Positions 49,848 through 60,720 of a stretch of 64,000 nucleotides of DNA are shown one piece after another. The notes under the pieces are model-generated. The model ran no database searches. It was not told the origin of the DNA and saw only the letters and a list, made by a program, of their open reading frames with translations. The translations under genes and the position numbers were made by a program. How positions within the stretch are numbered: the stretch's first letter is position 1; each line of letters starts with the position of its first letter. The stretch is from Oasisia sp. SBJ-2009 (lineage: Eukaryota; Annelida; Polychaeta; Sabellida; Siboglinidae): the NCBI GenBank assembly GCA_964017155.1, contig OZ024866.1:21075326-21139325 (forward strand). The letters are read 5' to 3'.

Positions 49848-52316
49848 CTTAAAGTGAAAAAAAGGCAACAGTTTAGTGTTATGCACCTAAGAGTTTACAC
49901 TAGCTAATCATTTGCATCTACAATCCAATTTTTCACCTTAGTGGTTACCTCAGAAAGTGGTCTTAAAGTGGGAAAATATAGCTAAATCACCGACACCATG
50001 AACCGGCCCATCTTGGACCTTGCAACCAATCATAACCCAGCAGTTTGGAAAAGTAATACGTCAGAGAGTCGTCTGCTGGTTCAGCTGTCATAACAGAGAG
50101 CCAAGCGGTACGCTAAAAGTTGCCTTACGTCGGTTTACCACGAAATCGCGACAGCAATATGCCACACTGTTCCTCATATGCTTATGGTAACAGTACAGTG
50201 AAAGACAGTATCACTAAGGTGTCTTCTTGTTAACCTTTGAATCGAGCAGAACTGAAACAGTGTTTCGGTGGATTCGTTGGGACAGTCACAGACACAGCGC
50301 CGATCCAAGACGACCCAATTTGATTGACCTAACCATCAAAACGACCACCAACAGCCGCCAAACTTATCCTAACGTATGTTACACACATATACATACACTA
50401 CGTTATAAAATAAAATCACTTGCATTCCTCTAACGAAGAAAATCCATAAAACAAACGCGCTGATGTCGACGGCAATTTCGATGACCGCTGGCCGGTACCG
50501 TAAAATCGCAAAAATAAGTTAGCCTTACACAAAATGCCATTAGACGGCACGTTTGTGCGCGCGAATATTGATAAACTATACTTACTGCATTCACACGCGC
50601 AAAATAGTTTAATTAATTGTAAATAATATAGTAGTAATTAATTATTATCATCACTATGATTTGCAGGAAATTATAAGTTTTATTATAATATAGTATTTTA
50701 TTTATATAGCGTTAGATCCATAATTGGTTGTGGCGCTTCACAACATATTTGCTATTAAAAATACAATAAGAAGAATACTACCCACAGATAATATTTCAAA
50801 ATAAATAATGAAAATATGTGTGTCTATGTAATTAACTAAGTGACCTATCAGTATTAAAAAGAACCCATACAAATTCCATAACAACAATAGTGGTAAATTA
50901 ATGTAAAGGTAATAAATAATTAAGATGGTAAATAATTACGACGTAACAATAATTTTCATTCAGCACATACACACAGTATGCATAAGAAAATATTATTGAA
51001 GCTATACATTTTTCTACTCATGAATTATATTTCCACCACCAGATATGTAATAATAATAATTTTTGGACAAAACACTGTATTAATTATCGGGACAATAAAT
51101 CACTGAAATTTAAGCAGAATATGAATATAATATGGGAAATATATGGTGGTAGAAAAAGAAGGTTTTGGAGCATTCAAAAATAATAATATGTTATTGTTTT
51201 GTTATCATTGTTAAAAACATCGTTTATATAATATAAGCTTGCATGCTTGCAGTACACGCGGGATGTTTATAGAAATATTCGGAAAATTAACAATGTGACA
51301 TCATCGAACAACACGTAATTTTATGCAAACACATGCATTTTTTAATTTTTTTAATATTACCTGTGGGTAGCATTCTTCTTATTGCATATATTTTAATAAT
51401 ATCATATTGTGAAGCGCCATAAACAATTATGGATTTGGCGCTATAAGAAAAAAAAATATTATAATTATATTATAAGAAAACTTAACATTTTCTGAAGATC
51501 TTTGTAATGATAATAATGAATTATTACTTGATTAATTAAACTTTTTCGCGCGTGCGAATGCAGTAAATAAAGTTTATAAATATTCGCGCGCACCACCGCG
51601 CCGTCTAACGTTATTTTGTGTAAATCTAACTTTTATAGCGATGTTACGGTAACCGAAGAGCCTGAGTTGCCGTCGGGATCTGCGATCGAAATACTTTTGT
51701 GAATTTTCTTCGTTAGAGGAATGCAAGTGATTTTATTTTATAACATAGTGTATGTATATGTATGTAAGACAAGTGATGAGAAGTTTGGCGGCTGCTGGCG
51801 GTCGTTTTCATGGTTAGGTCGGACAGTACATGTCATTGTTGACACCAGTCGATGCCGTGTCTGCCTCTGGACTGGTTGTTTCTCTTCTCGTCATTTCAAT
51901 TTCCCTTGGGTCTTCACCACCACGCACATCTGGTCTGTCTGACAACACAAGCCTTTGTCTTTGTGGCTGAAATCTATATCCAGCCACTTCTGAATCCGTG
52001 CTATTTCCGTCAGACGAAGAATCAGAAAATCCATGTTACTATTTACGCTCCTTTGTGAGCGCAAAGTCACAGCGCCACCCAACGGAGTTGCCAAGAAGTA
52101 GTACGACAACCACTGGTCTATCAGTGGCGGCGAGTCTCATACGTCACTGTTTTTCTAAAATGGCGTTTTCCATAGACTTTCTATAGATATATGTTCTACA
52201 ATTTTTTTCTGCTAAACCGCTGACGTTAAAAATGTGATTGAGGTTGGAAACTGTTAGTTTTTCTTTGCTCTATTAGGCCCATATCACCAAACCGTTGCCT
52301 TTGTTTTCCTTTTAAG
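49848..52316 (-). mobile_element. foldback-type element, right copy (inverted partner 43636-46109)
   Basis: Reverse complement of 43636-46109 along its whole length with only scattered differences. Both termini (CTTAAAGTGAAAAAAAGGCA and the inverse of CTTAAAAGGAAAACAAAGGC) are intact. TTG precedes and follows the element (49845-49847 and 52317-52319), a possible 3-bp duplication that the left copy does not show. Flanking DNA differs between the copies, so two insertions or a duplication limited to the element are both possible. Confidence 0.8.
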
Positions 52317-52374
52317 TTGTTAACTAGTGGTAAGTGCTAAATGTGTGTTCTAGTTATAATTTCAGACTGTCATA

Positions 52375-52594
52375 TAAACAAGTTCTATGCAATGTTCAGA
52401 GTTCACGAGAAGAAGGAACTTTAACTCAGCTGCGTAACCTCATCAACAGGAGAAATGTGGTGACCAAAGTTGCAAGAGACTACCATGCAGTTTCAGACTT
52501 TGTTGATTTGGTAGGTGTATGCCATGTACTTGACACAGCCATGAAACACCTGGGAATGATGCCAGTAGACAGCAGACCAAGCAGTTTATCATGA
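52375..52594 (+). CDS. exon-like ORF, unknown (possibly transposon-derived)
   Basis: After TTTCAG the frame gives SYKQVLCNVQSSREEGTLTQ, LRNLINRRNVVTKVARDYHA, DFVDLVGVCHVLDTAMKHLG and MMPVDSRPSSLS before TGA. Composition and preserved hydrophobic spacing look like real protein. The pattern recalls tails of large repeated animal proteins, but I cannot name a family. It could be the last exon of a gene whose earlier exons were displaced by the foldback insertion directly upstream. Confidence 0.4.
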
Positions 52595-54597
52595 CTGATA
52601 CACATTTGGTCTGATAAGAGAAAAAGAAATACATTCTGCAAACTGTTGTGTTGGAACCATCATCAATCTTTTGTATTATTGTTTATTTTTAAGATTATAG
52701 GATTATATTCCTGAATACATAGTTCAATTGAGGCATGGTTGTTGTTTTGGAGTTCTGTAGTACTGTGATAAAACAGTTACAAGCGTGTAATACAAGCAAA
52801 TATTAGTTTGCAATTTTTCTTAAGTAGATATAATCTTATCATTACAGTTTTAGATGTATTCTTACGATTTTTATAGCACTGTGTTGCCTTGTTAGGAATG
52901 CTCAAAACAGTACATTTCAGCTCCTCATAAACTTGTTCACTGAAACACCAATCTCAATTCATCTGCAGCTTGGTGCCTTGGAAGTATTTAGCCATTCCGC
53001 AATTATTTACATCCTGGTACTGGTTGAACGAAGCCACTGACATTGTGAAGTACAAAAATGACAATTATAAACCAGATGTGCTTGACTGTCTTAGCCTAGG
53101 TGTAGCCTCGTTTTAACCATGGACACGGTCCACGGCAGTAGGTGTGCCGGGCCCAGGGAAGCTGCGAGACGAGAGTCTGACTGTGAGATCTATGACAGCG
53201 TCTGCTGGCCTGGCTCTAGGCTGCTACAGCCAGTGGCTGGGTATCGAGAGAACAGAGTTTACTTTAGTCTACAGTTGTGTTTTGATGTATCCAGTACATC
53301 GCGGTTTGTATACGTCACAAGCAAAAGTGTGAGCGGGATCTCCGTCAAGCTTTGCCTTTTTGCCAATGTTGGCCAACAAAGGTCAATATCACAAGGTAAT
53401 CATAAATAATCATGTCAACGACGTTGACTAGATAACGGTTAATATGTTTACGAAATAATTTACTACTGCGACATCGGACATGACATGTCCTAGACTAGAG
53501 CAACAATTACTGCATACGATACATTTGATACTTTAGCGACTTTCCCTTGGCCCTTGGGTTTCCGACATTAAGACAATCTTCTAAAACCAGAATTTCAACA
53601 GCATATATATGACGAAAAGTACGTGTTGGGCAGCCATTTTTGGATCGCTTGATCAAGATGATGTCGGCGTTTGCTTGCCTAGGCCCTAACATCCAAGACC
53701 AAGGCCAAGCAACTTGGTTCTGGATACATCAGTTTAGACTTTAGTCGTAGATGGGGAAAGTTTGTTTTTGCCGCGTGTGCAAGGCCGTTCAGCAACACAT
53801 CTCCAATATACGCACACATACATCACACCATTTGTTATATGTAATATGGTACCTGTATATCCTGGGCTTGGTTTAAGTAGCTTACGAGTAATCCACATTC
53901 CACGAGCTCTGTCACTGTCACTCACTGGTGATGACGTCAACGCCAGGCAGACGACATTTGGATTTGAGTACGTGGTCGTGAACAGTTCATTACCTGGAAA
54001 CTGATGGCGCGTGCATCCAGCACGCAAACATTGCAGTTAAAACGTCCCATTTGATCGGTTATAAATGTGACATTTATGCATAAAGATGAATGTAAAAACT
54101 TTTCACTGCGCACTATTTCCGTACAGACATGACCGCTCCATATTTCGTGTTTTTTCCCGTATGCAAATCAGCGGTTCGTGTTTGTGAGGAGAATGTTGTA
54201 ATTGATCGGCGCGACGGACGTATTTCTTCTCCAATTTAACCAGTAAACTTCAATATGTTAAAGATTATTGTTGGTATTGGCAGGAGATGCACATCGCTGT
54301 AGAAATACAAGAGAACAATGGAAAAACATTGTTTTCTGCTGAATAAAAATGAATTTGACGTACATGAAGGAAGCGGATGTGGAAGGGATAAGGCCAAGGC
54401 AAGTGCACGTTTATTTACCGGGCTCAGAAATGGGCGACGCTAACCTTGAAGCAGCCAAGACCACCCGGGCTGCAGCTGTTTACATCAGTACCAGTCATAC
54501 TATCCTTGGCACATCCATGTGCATACATCTCAGTCAATAAAATCGCTCACTAGTAGCGTGGTCGGCCTCCGGTCCTATTAGCCTATGTTTGCGTTAT
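52595..54597. other. gap: no gene recognised
   Basis: Two overlapping open frames at 53119-53409, one at 53762-54004 (with a shadow on the other strand) and one at 54349-54540 lack recognisable motifs. AAG|GTAATC near 53395 and TATA-like AT-rich DNA around 53440 are not enough for a gene call. Confidence 0.4.
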
Positions 54598-55634
54598 CAG
54601 ACATGCCACATTTTTGGGATGGCAATCCGTATTTTTGACCTAAAATTCTGTAAGAATCCTGCAACAATCCGTATCGCTAATCAGATCTTCCAGTTAACTG
54701 GCCTAAGTTATTAAGGCGTTTTCAAAACGTATGTGTATGTGTTAGGAATGTCATTCTGCACCACTTCCTCTAAAATGAAGTTAGATATATATTTTTTAAA
54801 GTCGACGTAAATATAAGCCGATGTGACAAGGCGCGAGCAGTTAGCTTGGTCAAAGGCGAAGTCTAGCGTGTGCATTGCGTAGTAAAAAAAAAAATTGCCA
54901 TAGTTTATAAATGTATGCTTAAAACAAATAGATCGATCTGCATTATATAGAATACAAATTTAATGATGTAGCCTTAGTTAAAAAAAACGATATACGACTT
55001 CGCTTCAGTGGGTATGATGCAGAATGACATTCCAAACACATACACATCGAAAACACGTGGTAGACCCGTTTTGAAAAGGCCCTAATAATTTAGGCCAGTT
55101 AACTGGAAAATTACTGACGATTTAGTTCATTTCAGCACGTTTAAACTGCGTACCGCAAAACAGAGTGTCATCAAATAATAACAATTTATCTCAGCAGTTC
55201 GCGCGTATATCAAAGTTTCACTGGCAAGCGTCAACATCTTGAAATAAGAAATACTGGCGATTTTGCGTCGTCGAGCTCCATTTTTGTACTGCTTTTCATA
55301 ATCGTCACGCGCCTGCCACGCGCCCCGTTCCCACCCGTTGAACCACCTGCCGCAGTTTTTATAACAAAAAATTTACCAGCGCTATCTATAAACTAATCGG
55401 TGGTTTAGGTCGTTAGTTTCGAATCGATTTACTTAGTCACTAACAGTAAACGATTATTCCATTGTGCTGTAGTTTTGGGAAGCCTACAAGGGCATAATGT
55501 GGCTAAAAATAATGTATCCATAAAATTATTTCGTCAAAATCGGTATCAAAAATTAATGGAGTACGGCCGTATCACTTAAAATACCGCCAAAATCCGTATC
55601 GGATACGGGTAATCCGTATCATGTGGCAAGTCTG
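54598..55634. mobile_element. 1.0 kb foldback MITE
   Basis: The left end CAGACATGCCACAT pairs with the right end ATGTGGCAAGTCTG (one mismatch). Inside, TATGTGTATGTGTTAGGAAT at about 54730 has an inverted partner near 55020-55047, and CCAGTTAACTGG palindromes stand in both arms (about 54693 and 55097). ATCCGTAT words cluster at both ends. Flanks GCGTTAT and GCGCTAT are similar but not a clean duplication. No coding capacity. Confidence 0.6.
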
Positions 55635-55934
55635 CGCTATTTCAGCTACACGGCCTACTATCTTCAATTTAGGGCGAGTATTTGCGCTGTTCACATGACT
55701 GATGCAGTAGCGACTGACGAAGTCAAAATAATTGTACAGCCCGACTCCGCTCACTCCCACGGTTTGCGGAGTCGATCAGCCAAGGAGTATTTGCGCAGCG
55801 AGGATGTTGAGGTGTCCCACATGTGTTCAAATGTGCACAATCCTCTTGGTACGGCAGAATATTCCACTTCGTATACGAAGTGGAATATTAACACAGTAAC
55901 ACAATAATTAGTGACTGAAGTTCACTTCAACCCA
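55635..55934. other. gap with a small inverted repeat
   Basis: ATTCCACTTCGTATACGAAG continues into TGGAAT at 55860-55885, a near-perfect 26-base palindrome. The open frame at 55623-55907 has no motif. Confidence 0.5.
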
Positions 55935-55937
55935 CAG

Positions 55938-55999
<62 letters not shown>

Positions 56000-56087
56000 C
56001 CGCACCCACGCACACACGCACGAGCGTTCACCACACGCACGCACGCACGCACGCACGCACGCACTCACTCACTCACTCACTCACTCA

Positions 56088-56151
<64 letters not shown>
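55935..56151. repeat. compound microsatellite (CA)n, (ACGC)n, (ACTC)n, (CA)n
   Basis: Pure CA runs enclose ACGC and ACTC runs. The Thr-His and Leu-Thr-His repeat ORF through it is an artefact. Confidence 0.98.
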
Positions 56152-56920
56152 AACACCTGTAGTACCATTTGAAAGCCTATATCTCGTATCCCAACAAGTT
56201 GACGTAGATGTACAAAAATCCAAAGTCAAATATCTTATCTGATAATAAAATCAATCACTCCGTGGTTCTAGCAGAAATGATGGGATGTCAGGATGGAAAA
56301 TTGTTTATGAGAAATGGGGTATGCTAATTTAAGGAATTTTCCTGGACTCTTATCTCAGTTACTCAAATGACGCTGAGATAATTTCAGGAAACGTTCTGAA
56401 AGTGTTTGTTGGTTATGAAGGAATTTTGAAAAAGACATAAAACGGAGTCTCATCTCGCATTTATTCCAATACACACTTTCGGGCGTGCACAAACACGCGC
56501 AATCTGTTGAACACACGCATGAAAGGGTAAAGGTAAGTTCTTATATAGCACAGTATCCAGTCTTCATGACTGCAAATGCGCTTCACACTTTACGTCCATG
56601 GCAGATATGTTCAAGTAATGACCTTTCAACTGCGCTGGGATGCATTCAGCCATATATAGAATATATTCTTCATGTAATCTACACTGAATCTTGCAAACAT
56701 TCTGCCCGTTAAGATGTGTATATGAACTTCGCAGACCGATAGCTCACAGGGGATCCTCATCCATTCGTTTTACTCAACACCACGAAATCCGAGAAAACAC
56801 CAGGTCGATTAGTTCGGCGACAGGTGAGCAAGTTCACCTCCAAATGTTTTCATCAGAGTAGCGTATGCCAACCATAGTTTGAAGCTAAAGAGCCCTCACC
56901 GCATACACGTCACGACCAGG

Positions 56921-57346
56921 ACATGCTCCTGTACACGAAACAGCAATCCAAACAAGTACATACAAATCCACGCACGCATCAATGCATATGCATATGCATA
57001 TTCATTTTATCCAAGAGTCATTAGGGCCTGGAACACACTTCCCCCAGAAGTCATAAGCATACCAACACTTCACCCATATTCAAACAAGCCCTCAGTACCA
57101 TCAACCTTGTTGCTCCAGCCCACCTCACTAGATTATAGCCAAAAAATCGACACAGAAAACTTTTTTTAATCTGCACAAATTATTACACTTATCTACACAG
57201 TTAATCGCACGTTTTCAGTGTTATTGTTCCTATTGTTCTTATTGTTCTTCTAACTTCACTTTCATCTTCTTGCACCTCTAGCATTGCATACCGCACACAC
57301 TCCTATGTTAGCCCCATAAGGGGCTGTATGGAGTACATGAACAAAG
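56921..57346 (+). pseudogene. LINE C-terminal fragment with 3' hairpin
   Basis: The frame reads SNPNKYIQIHARINAYAYAY and SFYPRVIRAWNTLPPEVISI, the 'FFPRTIR.WN.LP.EV' end of CR1/jockey-group ORF2 proteins. About 150 bases later a short hairpin AGCCCC/GGGGCT (57310-57325) precedes GTATGGAGTACATGAACAAA, likely the 3' end of the element. It interrupts the first unit of the tandem array; the corresponding place in the second unit (about 58960) is uninterrupted. Confidence 0.65.
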
Positions 57347-57972
57347 AACAGGCACTAAATGCATTACCTCCACAGCAGCGTCGCCGTCTTGTCTCCCGAT
57401 TTTAATATCAGACGAGCGAAAAACTGTAAACGCCGCCGCGAAACATGTTAACACCTCCCAGTCCGATAGGTGACCTACGTAAGTTCTTATAAATCATAGC
57501 GCAGTATAGAGTTCTTTGGAATGCCAAAGCGCTTCACACTTTACTTCCCTGGCAGACCTGTTCAATCAAGCACCATCTCAACTTGGCTAGAAAACATTTA
57601 GCCACGCAGAAATTAATGCGCGAAGACTGCTCATGCTAAACACCACAGTCTAACGCCATGCAATCCTCTATGCAGCTGTGTGAACAAAAGCAGTGTAGGA
57701 TGAAATAACTTCGCTATGAATTTGTTCCGTGTTTTTACTGGCTGGATAGTTTCCCAAAACCTACTTTCACCGGTAAAAGACAAGTGTCGTAAGAAGACAA
57801 ATACCCGCACGAACGCGCACGTGAACGCACACGTGAACGCACACACAGGAAACGTAAAATTTGACGCATGCATATAAGGAGACAACGTCGTCAGGAAGTT
57901 GCGCATTGCGCAGCTGCGTGTTCGCACAATTAGCGGTCACGTGATTGCTGTTTCCGCCCAACAACGAGCAGG

Positions 57973-58341
57973 GTGATAGAGGAATGTGAAATCGAAGTGG
58001 ATACGCGAAAGGATAGTTGTTTTCATTTCTTCGTCGTTTTCTCCTTCGTCGTCTTTATTGGTTCGTTCCTGATACAATTATCATTTATTCGTTTCAATGT
58101 TGTTGTAGTGATCGGCCACGATGATATCGAGATATGGACTGCAAACAACAAGGCCATCGGATTGGGATTCGAAGAGGCTTTCTTAGCGAACGTCGATCGA
58201 AATGGAAGAGACTTCACATTCGGATCTCGGATCAAGTTGAGGAAACGGCTGTTACGCCTAAATGACAGTGACTTTATTAGTAATTATCGGACTTTAAATG
58301 TTAGCGTTTTGCGAGATGTAGATTGTTGTAGTTTATTTTAG
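57973..58341 (+). CDS. hypothetical ORF in array unit 1 (122 codons)
   Basis: It begins MIEECEIEVDTRKDSCFHFF, has a hydrophobic stretch VVFSFVVFIGSFLIQLSFI, and ends IKLRKRLLRLNDSDFISNYR and TLNVSVL. Only the last part is conserved in the second unit. That part slightly recalls the N-terminal 'F..RYRL' region of PIF/Harbinger transposases, too weak to name. Probably non-functional. Confidence 0.25.
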   Translation: MIEECEIEVDTRKDSCFHFFVVFSFVVFIGSFLIQLSFIRFNVVVVIGHDDIEIWTANNKAIGLGFEEAFLANVDRNGRDFTFGSRIKLRKRLLRLNDSDFISNYRTLNVSVLRDVDCCSLF

Positions 58342-58490
58342 GTAACCGCGGTCGGGAGGAGAGTAAAGTCCTTTCGCTGTTGAAGCATTGGAAAATCACA
58401 CCTCCTCCTCCCCGAAAGGGGTTTGAGGTTGGGTGGCGGGTTTGCAGATTCCTTCCGTGGCTTACCCGCCGTCTTCAACTGTCAGTTATT
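58342..58490. other. GC-rich structured segment, unit 1
   Basis: Hairpins CCCC-GAAA-GGGG (58410-58421) and GGCGGGT/ACCCGCC (58434-58470), then an AT-rich inverted repeat ATAAGATA/TATCTTAT near 58495-58518. The segment recurs at 60565-60720. No known RNA family is recognised. Confidence 0.4.
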
Positions 58491-60337
58491 TTAATAAGAT
58501 ATTGTTTATATCTTATCAAAATGACTGATTAATTGGTGTCGGTGCATTTTTCGTCCTTCGGTGTAGCATTTCGTTAAGTAATAAAACTAAAATACAAATA
58601 GAAATTGTGTATTGTTTTTTTAGAAGCGTTGTGTAATCGAACGAAATATCTATAGACTTATATATTATAGACAAGAGCGAAATGAAGACTCCCCAAATGA
58701 ACCATGACAAACATTATGCAGGTATAGTTCTTCGTGCAATCTATTCTGAATGTTACAAACAGTCTGCCCGTTGACATGTGTGTACGAACTTCGCAGAGTG
58801 ATAGCTCCCCGCGAAACAAAACACCAGGTCGATTGTAATACAATATTTCGGGGACGGGTGAGCAAGTCAAGCTCAAAATGTTTTCATCAGAATAGCGTGC
58901 CCGATACATGCTTTGACGATGAAATGCCCCCATCGCATGTACGTCCCGCCATGGACATTCACGTGTTATGGTGGACGCCACGAACAGGTACACAATGCAT
59001 TACCTCCTCCGCAGCGTCGCTGTCTTGTCTCCAGATTCTAAAATCTAACAGACGAGAAACTGTAAGCGTCGCCGCGAAAAATGTCAACACCTCCCAGTCC
59101 GATAGGTGACCTATCGTGTCCTGTTGAAGTTATGCCTCAGTCCTGCCAATTTTAAATATGTCCCCCTACATAAGACTACGCAGCTGTTTGTATGTAGCCG
59201 GCGAAGTATCATAGCTGCCAAACCGTGACCGATGTCGGTGAGTGATCTTTGTAACGGTACAGGTGTCTTTTATTTGGTGATGTCATAGGCGATGAATTCT
59301 TCTCTGGCTCTAGCAGAAGTTATGAAATCTCAAGGTGGAAAATGGTTTCTTGGAAAATGATGTATGGTAATATACCAATATTTCCTCGGCACATTTGTGA
59401 GTCCATTTTATAGATGCAGTGATAATTTTTGAAAATGTTCTGAACATATATTCTGGTTATGAAGGATAGTTGAAATAGACGTATGTAGGGAAATCGAAAG
59501 TGATCTCAGCCCGTATTTATTCCATAGACACGTGCACACTCTGGTGGACGTGCGCAAACACGGGCACTCTCTTGTACACACGCATGTATAGGTAAAGGTA
59601 AGTTCTTTAAATTATAGCGCAGTATCCAGTTCTCTGGAAAGCCAAAGCGCTCCACACTTTACTTCCCTAGTAGACCTGTTCAATTAAACACCATCTCAAC
59701 TTGGCTAAAAAGTATTCAGCCACGCAGCAATTAACGCGCGAAGACTACTCATATACATAATCCCCAGCTGAGTGAACTGGAGCAATATAGAGTGAAAAAA
59801 CTTCGTTCTGATTGTTGTCCTTATTTTACTGGGTGATAGTTTCCCAAAACTCTACTTTCACCAGTGAAAAGCAATACTTTATACAGCTGTCTGAACTAGA
59901 GAAATATAGAATAAAATAAAATCGCCCTGAATTTGTTCGTGGTTTTTAGTGGCGGGATAGTTTCCTAAAGCTCTACTTTCACAGGTAAAAGACAAGTGTT
60001 GTAAGAAGACAAATGCACGCACGAACACGCACGCGAATGCACATGCAAACGCACACACACACACACACCACATAGGAAACGTAAAAATTGGCGCATGCGT
60101 ATAAAGCGAAAACGTTGCAAGGAAGTTGGGCGTTGCACAGCTGTGGGTTCGCACAATCACTGGTCACGTGATTGCTATTTCCGCCCAACAACGAACAAGG
60201 CTGCGAAGTCGAAGTGGATTTGCGGAAGGCTCGTTTGATTAATTGTTTCATCGTTTTTTCTTCCGTCATCTGTATTGGTTCCTTCTTGATACACTTATCT
60301 TTTATTTATTTCAATGTTGTTGTAGTAATCGGCCAAG

Positions 60338-60538
60338 ATGGCATCGAAATGTGGACAACAAGCTCTACAACGCGTGCGACGAGGGCATCTGATAGGCATT
60401 CGAAGAGGCTTTCTTAACGAACGTCGATCAAAAGGGAAAATACTTCACATAAGGATCAAATTGAGGAAACGGCTGTTACGCCTTAATGACAATGACTTTA
60501 TTCGTAATTATCGGACTTTAAATGTTAGCGTTTTATGA
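60338..60538 (+). CDS. hypothetical ORF in array unit 2 (66 codons)
   Basis: MASKCGQQALQRVRRGHLIG, then RRGFLNERRSKGKILH, and the shared end IKLRKRLLRLNDNDFIRNYR with TLNVSVL. In unit 1 the start codon is ATA and the frame differs, so only the 3' part is comparable. Function unknown. Confidence 0.25.
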   Translation: MASKCGQQALQRVRRGHLIGIRRGFLNERRSKGKILHIRIKLRKRLLRLNDNDFIRNYRTLNVSVL

Positions 60539-60564
60539 GGTGTAGATTGTTGTAATTTATTTTA

Positions 60565-60720
60565 GGTAACCATGCCCATGGTCGGGAGGAGAGTAAACTC
60601 TTTCGCTGTTGAAGTATTGGAAAATCACACCTCCTCCTCCCTGAAAGGGGTTTGAGATTGGGTGGCTGGCTTGCAGCTTCCTTCCATGGCTTACCCGCCG
60701 ACTTCAACTGTCAGTTATTT
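60565..60720. other. GC-rich structured segment, unit 2
   Basis: Parallel to 58342-58490. The second stem is weakened here (GGCTGGC against ACCCGCC), so pairing is not fully conserved between copies. Confidence 0.4.

Noticed and set aside
58342..58490. Spliceosomal snRNA or other known RNA
   Set aside because: I compared it from memory with U1, U2, U4, U5 and U12 and found no characteristic motif.
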